Positions 8,074 to 17,318 of a DNA stretch of 64,000 nucleotides are shown here, one piece after another. The DNA lies in NCBI GenBank assembly GCA_965220985.1, contig OZ244854.1, forward strand, positions 620,001 to 684,000, in the 5' to 3' direction. Below the pieces are notes generated by a model that was given only the letters and a program-made list of their open reading frames with translations, did not search any database and was not told the DNA's origin. How positions within the stretch are numbered: the first letter of the stretch is position 1; every line of letters begins with the position of its first letter. This DNA is from JAPPHA01 sp965220985 (lineage in GTDB: Bacteria; Pseudomonadota; Alphaproteobacteria; Rhodobacterales; Rhodobacteraceae). Position numbers and translations under genes: made by a program.

Positions 8074-9354
8074 TCACAACCCGAAACCCGCATAGGGCAA
8101 GTACTTGACCGGATCGCCCTCGCAGATTGTCCGCTCACCGTCTTCGAGTTCCACCAGACCGTCTGACCAAGAAAGCCCCGAAATCCGCCCGGATCCTTCG
8201 GATTTGAATGGAATCGCCCTGCCGCTGGCATCCATTCGGGCACGCAGATACTCGCGACGACCGGGTTTCTTTCGCTTCGCGAATCCCGACGGAACAACGA
8301 AACCGTGAGGGTCGCTCCAGTGACCGCCTGCGAGAACCTGCAGGGCGGGTCGAGCGAATATCAAGGTACAGACGAAAGCCGCGACTGGATTGCCTGGAAG
8401 CCCAAAGATCGGACAGGACTTCCAGACGGCCATGGCAAGCGGACGGCCCGGCTTGATCGCGACTCGCCAGGTCTGAAGGTTCCCCTCTTCGCGAAGCAGG
8501 CGCGACACGTGATCCTCGTCACCCGCCGATGCCCCGCCGGTTGCGATGATCGCGTCTGCTGTCTCGGCGCCCTGGTCGAATGTCGCCCTGATTCTCTCGA
8601 CATCATCGGGCACCCGTCCGAGATCGACATCGACAAAGCCCCAGCGTCTGACCAGGTCAAGCAGCATCGGCCGGTTCGAGTCGTGGACGACTCCGTGCTC
8701 ACCTGCATTGCGTGATCCAGCGCCAACCTCGGCAATCTCGTCACCAGTCGAAAGCACCGCGACTCTCAGCGCGTGACGAACGGGGATTCGGGCATGGCCG
8801 CAGGCTGTCAGCAAGGCGAGATCCTGGGGGCGAAGCCGGTGGCCGGATTCAAACAATCTCTCGCCCTCGACAACATCCTCGCCCGAGTCTCGCGTGTTCG
8901 CTCCCGGTTTCACACCGGATCTGAAGACGACCTGATCGCCGTCGGCTGACACGTTCTCGTCGATGACGACAGTGTCGACGCCTCGCGGGACGGGAGCGCC
9001 AGTGAGAATGCGTACGGCACGTCCGGCCGGGACGTTTCCTCGAAACGGCGCGCCCGCCGCCGCTCGACCCGAAACCAGCGGCAATGTCACCATGTCGTCG
9101 CTGGTTGCGGCTTCCACCGACGAATACGCGAAACCGTAGCCATCGACGGCGGAGTTTGAAAACGGCGGGTTGGAACAAAGGGCGGCGATGTCGGATGCGA
9201 TGATCCTGCCGCCCGCATCTGCAACATTGACCGTTTCGGTACCGACAACCATGTCGACGCCCTCTTTCAATCTCGCCAGTGCGTCATCGACAGGTGTCCA
9301 GTCGACACCCGGAGGCATGGCAAAACAGTCGTTGGCAAGCGGTGGCGGTTTCAC
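8074..9354 (-). CDS. moeA: Molybdopterin molybdenumtransferase MoeA
   Basis: 426 aa, starting at a GTG that overlaps the mobB stop (GTGA). MoeA inserts molybdate into adenylylated molybdopterin in the cytoplasm. Visible family motifs are SAVDGYGFA near residue 68, STGDEIAEVG near 200, TGGASAGDEDHV near 290 and GLPGNPVAAFVC near 340, with the four-domain MoeA length. It is the last gene of the fdhD-mobA-mobB-moeA operon. A user enzyme in this window is the BisC-type protein at 44116. Confidence 0.95.
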   Translation of the reverse strand: MKPPPLANDCFAMPPGVDWTPVDDALARLKEGVDMVVGTETVNVADAGGRIIASDIAALCSNPPFSNSAVDGYGFAYSSVEAATSDDMVTLPLVSGRAAAGAPFRGNVPAGRAVRILTGAPVPRGVDTVVIDENVSADGDQVVFRSGVKPGANTRDSGEDVVEGERLFESGHRLRPQDLALLTACGHARIPVRHALRVAVLSTGDEIAEVGAGSRNAGEHGVVHDSNRPMLLDLVRRWGFVDVDLGRVPDDVERIRATFDQGAETADAIIATGGASAGDEDHVSRLLREEGNLQTWRVAIKPGRPLAMAVWKSCPIFGLPGNPVAAFVCTLIFARPALQVLAGGHWSDPHGFVVPSGFAKRKKPGRREYLRARMDASGRAIPFKSEGSGRISGLSWSDGLVELEDGERTICEGDPVKYLPYAGFGL

Positions 9355-9854
9355 TTCCGAAGCCCCAGGTCGTTCAAGATGAAACCCGCGATTCCCGCAA
9401 CGTCATCCAAGTGGAACACGGGACGGTCGGTTTGGCAATCGTCCGGGGTGTCGCTTGCGACCGCCCTCACCCCGGGGATGGCATCCTGGAGCAGCCGATG
9501 ACCGGTTTCCTGTCTGTGGCATTCGATCTTGCGATGCGACTCTCGCTTGAATCCCTCGATCAGGACGAGATCCACTTCGGCCAATTCGCCAAGAAGCGAT
9601 TCGAGGTCGGGCTCGTCGGATTCCTGGCGTTCGCGCATGAGGACCCAGCGATCCCGCGCCGCGATCAAGACCTCGCCCGCTCCTGCCTTCCGATGCCGCC
9701 AGCTGTCCTTGCCGGGCTGATCGATCTCGAAGTTGTGGTGCGCATGCTTGATCGTCGAAACCCGGAGGCCCTGCGCGACGAATTCGGCAATCAACCTCTC
9801 GACGAGGCCAGTCTTGCCCGAGTTCTTCCAACCGACAATTCCGTAGATGTTCAC
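9351..9854 (-). CDS. mobB: Molybdopterin-guanine dinucleotide biosynthesis adaptor MobB
   Basis: 167 aa from a GTG overlapping the mobA stop. The P-loop GWKNSGKTGLVERLI lies at residues 8-22 and TIKHAHHNFEID follows at about 37-48, as in MobB GTPases. MobB assists MobA in attaching GMP to molybdopterin to form the MGD cofactor of DMSO-reductase-family enzymes. Coupling to mobA upstream and moeA downstream by GTGA overlaps implies one translational unit. Confidence 0.95.
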   Translation of the reverse strand: MNIYGIVGWKNSGKTGLVERLIAEFVAQGLRVSTIKHAHHNFEIDQPGKDSWRHRKAGAGEVLIAARDRWVLMRERQESDEPDLESLLGELAEVDLVLIEGFKRESHRKIECHRQETGHRLLQDAIPGVRAVASDTPDDCQTDRPVFHLDDVAGIAGFILNDLGLRK

Positions 9855-10477
9855 GTATTCTGGTCCCGCAACAGCAATTTCGCCGTGTTCATATCATCGG
9901 GCGTATTGACGTTGAAGAACGGGTCAACGGCACCGACAGGAAACATGACTCGTTCGCACTCATGCGGCCCTGTCCAGTCGATGACTTTCCGCACGCCTTC
10001 TTCAAGGCTACGGCGCAGGTCATCGCGAAGCGAAACGCTCCACAGGCCGAATGTCGGATGGCGGGCCATGCGCCCCGTACGTGCATCTGCAGAAACGGCC
10101 ATTGTCAGCGGAACACGCGCACGATTCGCGCCGTCCTGGAGTCGCGTTGCGAGGTCGTTTGGAAAAAAAGGAGTGTCCGCCGCGACGGTCACGATCCACT
10201 CGGAACCGATGCCGTGCGCCCAGTCCATCCCGGCCAGCACGCCCGCGAGAGGACCAGCGAATCCATCGATCGAATCGGCGAGCACAGGCAAGCCGTAGGC
10301 TGCGAACCGGTCCGGATCGCCATTCGCGTTGATCGCGATTGGATTTGCCTGTGGACGAAGACGTGCGAGAACTCGGTCGAGGATCGGAAGCCCGCCGAGT
10401 TCGCGAAGGCACTTGTCGCCGCCGCCCATGCGGGTCGACAGCCCACCTGCCAGGATGACCCCGGGAAGGTCAGTCAT
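9851..10477 (-). CDS. mobA: Molybdenum cofactor guanylyltransferase MobA
   Basis: 208 aa from the ATG at 10477; a longer frame lacks the family start. The protein opens MTDLPGVILAGGLSTRMGGGDK, the nucleotidyltransferase signature LAGGxSxRMGxxK for GTP binding. AADTPFF near residue 95 is the metal-binding Asp motif. It transfers GMP to molybdopterin. It overlaps the end of fdhD by 8 bases and mobB by 3, so the Mo-cofactor maturation genes are translationally coupled. Confidence 0.95.
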   Translation of the reverse strand: MTDLPGVILAGGLSTRMGGGDKCLRELGGLPILDRVLARLRPQANPIAINANGDPDRFAAYGLPVLADSIDGFAGPLAGVLAGMDWAHGIGSEWIVTVAADTPFFPNDLATRLQDGANRARVPLTMAVSADARTGRMARHPTFGLWSVSLRDDLRRSLEEGVRKVIDWTGPHECERVMFPVGAVDPFFNVNTPDDMNTAKLLLRDQNT

Positions 10478-11342
10478 CAAGCGCGCCTTTCCGGTGCATG
10501 CGCTTGTCCTCTTCCCCGATGTCGGCACCGTCAGTGTCGCGGACCAGCCGGTGTTCGCCGCTGAGACAGGTGTACCGCTTGCCGCGCAGCCTGCCGATCA
10601 GCGTCAGGCCGACCTGGCGTGCAAGTTCGACGCCCCAAGCCGTGAAGCCGGAGCGAGACGCGAGAATCGGGATGCCCATGCTGGCCGTCTTGATGACCAT
10701 CTCCGAGGTCAACCGGCCGGTCGTGTAGAGAATCTTGTCGTCGGGGCTCACGTCATTGGCGAGCATCCAGCCGGCGACCTTGTCCACCGCGTTGTGGCGT
10801 CCGACATCCTCCATGTAGACCAGCGGGCGGTCTGCCTTGCACAGCACGGTGCCATGGATAGCCCCAGCCGCGAGATAGAGGCTTGGTGTGGTGTTGATCG
10901 TGCGCGCCAGCCGATACAGCCAAGACGTCCTGAGCGGCGCATCGGGGAGGACCAGCCCGTCAAGGGATTCCATGATGTCGCCAAAGACCGTTCCAACGGC
11001 ACAGCCGGACGTTCGGGTCTGTTTCTTGAGCCGTTCCTCGTAGTTCGTCGTTCGGTCCGTGCGAACGACGACCACATCGAGTTCGTCGTCGTGATCCACG
11101 GCAACGGGTTTTTCGCCGGGCTGCAACATGCCCTGGTTTCGCAGGAATCCGGTGGCGAGGTATTCCGGGAAGTCCCCGATGGTCATGACCGTGACGATTT
11201 CCTGGCTGTTCAGGAAGATCGTCAGCGGCCGTTCCTCGACAACCGCGATTTCGCATTCACCACCATTGTGATCCGTGCCCGCAACGAGGCGGGTCAGGAC
11301 CTCGTTGTCCGGATCAGGTGCGATCAAATAGTCGTCGCTCAT
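10470..11342 (-). CDS. fdhD: Formate dehydrogenase accessory sulfurtransferase FdhD
   Basis: 290 aa from the ATG at 11342; an in-frame ATG four codons upstream is also possible, and no strong ribosome site decides between them. FdhD passes sulfur to the bis-MGD cofactor of formate dehydrogenase. Seen are TSGCAVGTVFGD near residue 112 (the reactive-Cys loop), YMEDVGRHNAVDKV near 180, YTTGRLTSEMV near 210 and SRSGFTAWGVELARQ near 230. The loop has one Cys where the E. coli protein has a CxxC pair. It heads the fdhD-mobA-mobB-moeA operon. No formate dehydrogenase is present in this window. Confidence 0.92.
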   Translation of the reverse strand: MSDDYLIAPDPDNEVLTRLVAGTDHNGGECEIAVVEERPLTIFLNSQEIVTVMTIGDFPEYLATGFLRNQGMLQPGEKPVAVDHDDELDVVVVRTDRTTNYEERLKKQTRTSGCAVGTVFGDIMESLDGLVLPDAPLRTSWLYRLARTINTTPSLYLAAGAIHGTVLCKADRPLVYMEDVGRHNAVDKVAGWMLANDVSPDDKILYTTGRLTSEMVIKTASMGIPILASRSGFTAWGVELARQVGLTLIGRLRGKRYTCLSGEHRLVRDTDGADIGEEDKRMHRKGALDD

Positions 11343-11848
11343 GCAGACCCACATTCCCCACTTGTTGCTGCCCTCATTTGCATTCCAGGCACACACTCGT
11401 TGCGAGCGAACCGGATTGAGGACAAGGCCCGAAACCCTGGCAAGCCGCTGTCGTCCAGACACACGCCGCAAACAGGATCACTCAGTGACAGTTCGTGCAT
11501 GCAGTCTCCCCGGTAGCCGAACAGGTTGACGAGCCAGACCCCGCAGTCTTCCGCATCATGCGGGCGGACCAGCAAGGCGCTTCCGTGGCCAACACTTTGC
11601 GACACGGTGATCCTGAACAAGCGAAGATTGTAAACGGAACCGGCCTCGAATCCAATCTGCGACGGTTCTTTCGAATCTCGATCCAAGGCGCGACCATCCG
11701 GTCGGCTTGAACCATCGCATCCGCGATTCTACACAGTGCAGCCATGTCAGGGCCGCGGTCGTCGGATCGGACATCATCGTAATCGTGCCGATTGGCGCGC
11801 TCTGACGAACAAGGACACGGACACAGATACAGGCATCAAGGACAGAAC
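11343..11848. other. Intergenic region with no supported gene
   Basis: About 500 bases between the divergent fdhD and glutathione transferase genes. Several 60-115-codon open frames exist on both strands, but they resemble no family and have no good ribosome sites. It should hold both promoters. Confidence 0.5.
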
Positions 11849-12550
11849 ATGAAACTCACGGACTTCCCGATCACGAAGAAATGGCCGCCGCGCCATCCCG
11901 ACCGGATACAGCTCTACTCGCTTCCGACCCCCAACGGTCTCAAGGCATCGATCATGCTCGAGGAAACCGGGCTGCCCTACGAGGCGCACAAGGTCAATTT
12001 CTCGACCGACGACCAGATGAGTCCGGAGTTTCTGTCGCTCAATCCCAACAACAAGATCCCGGCGATCATCGATCCTGACGGCCCCGACGGCGAACCGATG
12101 CCACTGTGGGAGTCGGGCGCGATCCTGATCTATCTCGCTCAAAAATCCGGGAAGCTACTGCCAAGTGATCCGAGACAGTTCCACGAGACCCTGCAGTGGC
12201 TCATGTTCCAGATGGGTGGCATTGGACCCATGTTCGGCCAGTTGGGGTTTTTCCACGCCTTTGCCGGCAAGGACATTGAAGACCCGAGACCAAGGGAACG
12301 GTACGCAGGCGAAACCGCCCGACTGCTCCGCGTGCTTGACGGACGTCTCAAAGGCCGGGACTGGGTCATGGGCGACGAGATGACGATCACCGACATTGCC
12401 ATCTTCCCCTGGGTCCGCTCCGTGGTCACGGTTTACAAGGCAACGGACATTGTCGGTTGGGACGATCTGTCTCAGGTCCCCGCTGCGCTGGAGCGGTTTC
12501 TCGAACGCCCGGCGGTGCAGAGGGGTCTTAATGTTCCGCCAAGGACGTGA
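11849..12550 (+). CDS. Glutathione S-transferase family protein (YfcG/YghU-like)
   Basis: 233 aa from the ATG at 11849, with AAGGA 6 bases upstream. A thioredoxin-like N-terminal domain (residues about 20-100) has LYSLPTPNGLKASIMLEETGLPYE and NPNNKIPAIID, and WESGAILIYLA gives the glutathione-binding E-S pair. An all-helical C-terminal domain follows. The TPNGLK stretch, with Asn in place of a catalytic Ser/Tyr/Cys, is typical of Nu-class enzymes such as YfcG and YghU, which have disulfide-bond reductase activity. Cytoplasmic. The exact substrate is unknown. Confidence 0.88.
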   Translation: MKLTDFPITKKWPPRHPDRIQLYSLPTPNGLKASIMLEETGLPYEAHKVNFSTDDQMSPEFLSLNPNNKIPAIIDPDGPDGEPMPLWESGAILIYLAQKSGKLLPSDPRQFHETLQWLMFQMGGIGPMFGQLGFFHAFAGKDIEDPRPRERYAGETARLLRVLDGRLKGRDWVMGDEMTITDIAIFPWVRSVVTVYKATDIVGWDDLSQVPAALERFLERPAVQRGLNVPPRT

Positions 12551-12682
12551 CCGCGTGGCCGACGTAGGCGCTGGCACCGAAACGAGTTTCAGTCATCTGT
12601 GGCGACTTGGGCGCGCCGGCCTCCAACAAGCATATGAGGACGGTACCGCTGAACAACGCCTGTAACGATCGGGCGACGACCA

Positions 12683-15100
12683 TCACTGCCTGAGCACGGC
12701 TCCCGTCACTTTCGCGACTTTCTCGACAATTCGAGATGAGACCGCTTCGATCTCCTCGTCGGTCAAGGTTCGGTCTTTGGGTTGCAGCCGAACGTTGATC
12801 GCAACGGATTTCTTGCCGGCACCGACCTGTTCCTCTGCCTTCTTGCCGACGAATTCATCGAACACCGAGACTTCCGACACGAGCGATCGGTCAGCACCGC
12901 GAACCGCACCCAGGATTCGGTCAACCTCGACATCCGTGTCGACCACGAACGCAAAATCCCTTTCGACGGCCTGCAGCTCGTCAAGCTTGAAAGCCGCGCG
13001 TCCTGTCGCCCGGGACTTCGGAACAGGAACGGATGCAATGTGAACAACAAATGCCGCCGCAGGTCCCGAGACCTCTGCATGCTTGAGTATGGTCGGGTGC
13101 AATTCGCCGAAGGTGGCAAGAATGATCTTGGGGCCAAGTTTCAGATTGGCGGCTCGACCCGGGTGCCACCACGACTCGCCCGCGCGTTCCGTCATCAGCC
13201 GATCGGGAGCGCCCAGGGCGGCAAGAACCGCATCAACGTCTGCCCGTGCATCCCCGACATCGACCGGCCGTCGGTCGCCATACGGATCCCTGGGGCCGGT
13301 GTGGCCGACCAGCAGTCCGGTGACGACCGTTTCCTGATCACCGGGCTCGCTCCCGAAAAACACAGGCCCCACCTCGAACAGCGCGAGGTCACTGAAGCCT
13401 CTCGCCTGATTGCGTGAGGCCGCTTTCAGAAGTCCCGGAAGCAGGTCGGGCCGCATGTGGCTGAGATCGCTCGCGATCGGATTCGCAAGCCGCACTTCGT
13501 CGGACCCGCCGAATCGCAGCGCCATGTCTCGGTCGATGAACGAATAGGTGACGCATTCATTGTATCCGCACATGGCCATGGTCCGCTTGGCCACGCTCTC
13601 GCGTCGTTGTTCTCTGGTCAGAATCGGGTTGCCGACCCCGTGATCGCGTCGCGGAAGGCGAACGCCCTGCAACTGTCCGAGCGACTTGATCCGGGCGATT
13701 TCCTCGACGAGATCGGCGTCTCCCCGAATGTCGGGGCGCCACGACGGGACATGGGCCCTGCCGCCTTCGACCCGGAAACCGAGCGCTTCGAGAATCGACG
13801 TCTGCTCGTCAGCGGAGATATCCATCCCGACGAGAGATTTGACGCGATCGGGGTCGTGCACGTAGCTTCGCGAGGTCTCAGGGATTTGACCTGCCGCGAC
13901 CAGTTCGGAGGCGGACCCCCCGCAGATCTCAATGATCAGCCGGGTCGCGAGATCCAGCCCGGTCTCGGTGAATTCCGGATCGACACCGCGTTCGAAGCGG
14001 TAGCGCGCGTCCGATATGATCTTCAGCCGTCGTCCGGTCGATGCGATCGTCACCGGATCCCACAATGCGCTTTCGAGGAACACACTCGTCGTGGACTCGG
14101 TGCATCCGGTCGCGTTTCCTCCGATGACGCCGGCAATGCTCTGCGGACCATTCTCGTCGCTGATCGCCATCATGTCCGGCTCCAGCGTGTATTCCTTGTC
14201 ATCCAGCGCAGTGATCTTGTCTCCACCCGCGGCGAAGTGCACTCGCAGATCGCCTTCGATCAGATCAGCATCGAAGGCGTGCAATGGTCGATTCCGATCG
14301 TGGGTAAGGTAGTTCGTGACGTCGACAACTGCAGAAATCGGCCGCAGCCCCACGGCCCGCAAGCGCGACTGGAGCCAATCGGGCGACGGACCGTTCTTGA
14401 TCCCGGTGATCATTCGACCGAGAAACACAGGGCACCCGCGCTCGAGTAGGTCGTCATCGATCGACACGCCGATCGAAGAACGAAAACCGCCTTCGATCGA
14501 CCCAAGCTGTTCCGGCTTGAGCGTTCCAAGTCCACGGGCAGCAAGATCCCGCGCGATGCCACGAACGCCCAGAGAATCGGGACGATTGGGCGTCACGGCG
14601 ATTTCGACAACTGGGTCTGCGATGTCCGCATAGTCGATGTACCGAACGCCCATGGGTGCATCGTCGGGCAAATCGATGATTCCGTCGTGATCGTCATTGA
14701 TCATCAACTCGCGCCCGGAACACAGCATTCCGCAGGAATCGACCCCGCGAATGCGTCCGCGCTTCAGGTCCAGGCCAGTGCCCGGAATGTGGGTGCCAAC
14801 TGGCGCAAAGACGCCGATGAGACCGGTTCGCGCGTTGGGCGCGCCGCACACGACCTGCACCACTTCGGTCTTGCCGTCAGGGCCGTCAGGCCAGGTCTCG
14901 ACCTGGCAGAGTTGGAGACGATCTGCATTGGGGTGCTGCGTCGCTTCGATGACCCGACAGATCCGGAATGCCCCGAGGGTCGTGGTCGGATCGGTGACGT
15001 CTTCCACCTCGAGCCCCAGGTCGGTCAACGCCTCGCAGATCTCGTCGAACGAAGCCTCCGTCTCGAGGTGGTCTTTCAGCCATGAGAAGGTGAATTTCAT
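12683..15100 (-). CDS. pheT: Phenylalanine--tRNA ligase beta subunit
   Basis: 805 aa from ATG 15100, preceded by AAGGA. It starts MKFTFSWLKDHL, followed by an EMAP/tRNA-binding domain (residues about 40-150), the B3/B4 editing region, the B5 DNA-binding-like domain, a catalytic-like core and the C-terminal ferredoxin-fold anticodon-binding domain (FDX-ACB) that ends the protein. With PheS it forms the alpha2-beta2 enzyme charging tRNA-Phe and hydrolysing mischarged Tyr-tRNA. It lies 13 bp after pheS, as last gene of rpmI-rplT-pheS-pheT. Confidence 0.97.
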   Translation of the reverse strand: MKFTFSWLKDHLETEASFDEICEALTDLGLEVEDVTDPTTTLGAFRICRVIEATQHPNADRLQLCQVETWPDGPDGKTEVVQVVCGAPNARTGLIGVFAPVGTHIPGTGLDLKRGRIRGVDSCGMLCSGRELMINDDHDGIIDLPDDAPMGVRYIDYADIADPVVEIAVTPNRPDSLGVRGIARDLAARGLGTLKPEQLGSIEGGFRSSIGVSIDDDLLERGCPVFLGRMITGIKNGPSPDWLQSRLRAVGLRPISAVVDVTNYLTHDRNRPLHAFDADLIEGDLRVHFAAGGDKITALDDKEYTLEPDMMAISDENGPQSIAGVIGGNATGCTESTTSVFLESALWDPVTIASTGRRLKIISDARYRFERGVDPEFTETGLDLATRLIIEICGGSASELVAAGQIPETSRSYVHDPDRVKSLVGMDISADEQTSILEALGFRVEGGRAHVPSWRPDIRGDADLVEEIARIKSLGQLQGVRLPRRDHGVGNPILTREQRRESVAKRTMAMCGYNECVTYSFIDRDMALRFGGSDEVRLANPIASDLSHMRPDLLPGLLKAASRNQARGFSDLALFEVGPVFFGSEPGDQETVVTGLLVGHTGPRDPYGDRRPVDVGDARADVDAVLAALGAPDRLMTERAGESWWHPGRAANLKLGPKIILATFGELHPTILKHAEVSGPAAAFVVHIASVPVPKSRATGRAAFKLDELQAVERDFAFVVDTDVEVDRILGAVRGADRSLVSEVSVFDEFVGKKAEEQVGAGKKSVAINVRLQPKDRTLTDEEIEAVSSRIVEKVAKVTGAVLRQ

Positions 15101-15113
15101 CGCCGATCGATCC

Positions 15114-16205
15114 TTACAGTCCGGCCCGGCTGAGCCCGGCGTGGAGAGTCGGCACATCCAGCGGCTGGAAGCCGTAGTGTTTCAGCCAAGGCACGTGGCT
15201 GTCGAAGAAAGCTCTCAAATCCGGGATGCCGTACTTAAGCATGGCGAGGCGATCGACGCCCATCCCGAAGGCAAATCCTTGCCATTTCTCGGGATCGACT
15301 CCGCCAGCCTTCAAAACGTTCGGATGCACCATCCCGCAGCCAAGAATCTCGAGCCAGTCATCGCCCGTGCCGATGCTCAGCCTGCCGCCTTCCCAGCTGC
15401 AGCGAATGTCGACTTCGGCGGAGGGTTCGGTGAACGGGAAGTGCGATGCGCGAAACCGCAGCTCGACACCGTCGACCTCGAAGAAGCTCCGGCAGAATTC
15501 TTCCAGCGTCCACTTCAGGTTAGCCATCGAGATGTCCCGATCGAGACACAGCCCTTCGTACTGGTGGAACATCGGCGTGTGGGTTTGATCGTAATCGGCA
15601 CGATAGACACGTCCAGGGGCGATGATCCTGCACGGAACCCCGTGGGCTTTCATGTGGCGAATCTGCACGGGCGAGGTGTGCGTGCGCAGGACATTCGGCG
15701 GGCGATCGTCACCATCTTCCTGGTGCATGTAGAAGGTGTCGTGCTCCTGCCGTGCGGGATGTTCCGGCGGAATGTTGAGAGCGTCGAAGTTGTACCAGTC
15801 GGTTTCGATCTGCGGCCCTTCGGCAACGGAAAACCCGAGACCGCCGAAGATGGCAATGATCTCTTCGGTCACCTGTGACACCGGGTGCAGAGTTCCGCTC
15901 CGCCTGGTTCGTCCAGGCATCGTGACGTCTATCTGCTCGTCTTTCAGACGAAGTTCGAGGGCTGCGTCGGCAAGTTCGTCGCGACGACTGGCAACAGCCT
16001 CGTTGACGGCGTCCTTGAGCGCGTTCAAGGCAGGTCCCTGGACCTTCCTCTCCTCGGGTGTCATGCCGCCGAGACCCCGCATCAGGAGCGTGACCTCTCC
16101 CTTGCGTCCCAAGGCCCCGACCCGGATGTCCTCCAGGGCGTTCATGTCCTGGGCATTCGCGATTGCCGTCGTGATGCGGTCCTTCAATGCATCCGTGTCG
16201 TGCAT
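15114..16205 (-). CDS. pheS: Phenylalanine--tRNA ligase alpha subunit
   Basis: 363 aa from ATG 16205, with GAAGGA placed 6 bases upstream; an in-frame TTG two codons earlier is less likely. The N-terminal coiled coil covers residues about 1-90. The class II synthetase core carries NIPPEHPARQEHDTFYM (motif 2 region) and GFAFGMGVDRLAMLKYGI (motif 3). It makes phenylalanyl-adenylate. The 180 bases between rplT and pheS hold a 26-codon open frame with a single Phe codon, so a classical Phe-leader attenuator is not evident. Confidence 0.97.
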   Translation of the reverse strand: MHDTDALKDRITTAIANAQDMNALEDIRVGALGRKGEVTLLMRGLGGMTPEERKVQGPALNALKDAVNEAVASRRDELADAALELRLKDEQIDVTMPGRTRRSGTLHPVSQVTEEIIAIFGGLGFSVAEGPQIETDWYNFDALNIPPEHPARQEHDTFYMHQEDGDDRPPNVLRTHTSPVQIRHMKAHGVPCRIIAPGRVYRADYDQTHTPMFHQYEGLCLDRDISMANLKWTLEEFCRSFFEVDGVELRFRASHFPFTEPSAEVDIRCSWEGGRLSIGTGDDWLEILGCGMVHPNVLKAGGVDPEKWQGFAFGMGVDRLAMLKYGIPDLRAFFDSHVPWLKHYGFQPLDVPTLHAGLSRAGL

Positions 16206-16385
16206 TTTCAATCCTTCGTCACGTCAGGCCAAAGCAGCAAGCCTCACCCGAAACGCTTTGCCGCGATCGCCCATCCCCGTGCAAGTGACCGAGAGAGACT
16301 CGAAGTCATCGGCCTCGTGCTCATCGATCAAGATTGGTTGGGTCTGAACGTGCAGGCCCGATCAGGTGTTTTGCCGTCTGCGGGC

Positions 16386-16757
16386 TCAGGAGTTCGCGGC
16401 CAGCGCGTCCCGGGCTTGATCGACGACTGACGCAAAGACCTTGGGGTCGTGCACTGCAAGATCAGCCAGCACCTTGCGATCGACCTCGATGCCGGCCTTC
16501 GCGAGGCCGTTGATGAAGCGGCTGTAGGTCAGCGACTCGTCCTGCTCGCGCACGGCGGCATTGATGCGCTGAATCCACAGTGCCCGGAAATTGCGTTTCC
16601 GGTTCTTCCGATCGCGGGTTGCATACTGATGCGCGCGATCGACGGCCTGCTTTGCGACGCGAAAGGTGTTTTTCCGCCGGCCCTGGTATCCTTTTGCCGC
16701 CTTGACGACCTTGCGGTGACGGCGATGCGTTTGAACGCGATTTCTGACGCGGGTCAT
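16386..16757 (-). CDS. rplT: 50S ribosomal protein L20
   Basis: 123 aa. MTRVRNRVQTHRRHRKVVKAAKGYQGRRKN is the strongly basic, extended L20 N-terminus, and RNFRALWIQRINAA the globular core. GGAG lies upstream of the ATG. L20 binds 23S rRNA early in large-subunit assembly. It follows rpmI by 18 bp. infC, the usual partner in this operon in many bacteria, is not upstream here. Confidence 0.98.
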   Translation of the reverse strand: MTRVRNRVQTHRRHRKVVKAAKGYQGRRKNTFRVAKQAVDRAHQYATRDRKNRKRNFRALWIQRINAAVREQDESLTYSRFINGLAKAGIEVDRKVLADLAVHDPKVFASVVDQARDALAANS

Positions 16758-16775
16758 GATTCTGCTCTCCTGCCC

Positions 16776-16976
16776 TTATCTCGAATAAGGCATGTAGGAC
16801 TTGACGATTCGCGACGCGGCGCGGCCGAGAACGGTTGTTCCGCGCGCGTTTCGAATGAATTTCCTGGTGCGCTTGATCATGCCGTGGCGCTTGCCAGCCT
16901 GACTGGATCGAACCTTGCCGTTCGCCGTCATCTTGAAGCGTTTCTTGGCGCTGGATTTCGTTTTCATTTTGGGCAT
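16776..16976 (-). CDS. rpmI: 50S ribosomal protein L35
   Basis: 66 aa: MPKMKTKSSAKKRFKMTANG, followed by RSSQAGKRHGM and KRTRKFIRNARGT, the full L35 pattern at normal length. The ATG at 16976 has AGGAGG 5 bases upstream, which fixes the start over a much longer open frame extending to 17126. It is the first gene of rpmI-rplT-pheS-pheT. Confidence 0.98.
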   Translation of the reverse strand: MPKMKTKSSAKKRFKMTANGKVRSSQAGKRHGMIKRTRKFIRNARGTTVLGRAASRIVKSYMPYSR

Positions 16977-17318
16977 TTCCACCTCCTGCTGTCTGGAAGG
17001 GTCAACGACGCCACTCGGCAGCCCTTTTTGGCCGGCAGCGTTTCCAAGGCGCGCCATATACGTCCGGCACCACGCGGTTGCAAGCTGAATCGGGATCGTT
17101 TGGCGGGCTCCGCCTGCGCATGCCACGAAGGTTCGCGAGACCCGTCATGATCCCCCTTCATGACGATCATCGTTTGCGCTCATGATCGATCATCGGACCG
17201 TCAGATAACCGCTGGCATGATCCCCTGTGCGAACCGGACTACCGTGGCGGGCGGTTTATCCGCACTGCGTGTTTCGGCGTCATTCCTCACCACGACGCGC
17301 CGCGCCATGGAACAAGGC
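16977..17318. other. Intergenic region upstream of rpmI
   Basis: 342 bases between rpmI and the end of the malonyl-CoA synthetase gene, both on the minus strand. It should hold the promoter of the ribosomal protein/pheST operon. No gene, RNA or clear terminator was seen. Confidence 0.5.

Noticed and set aside
16206..16385. Leader peptide attenuator before pheS
   Set aside because: A 26-codon frame exists but has only one Phe codon and no paired terminator hairpin with T-run was seen.
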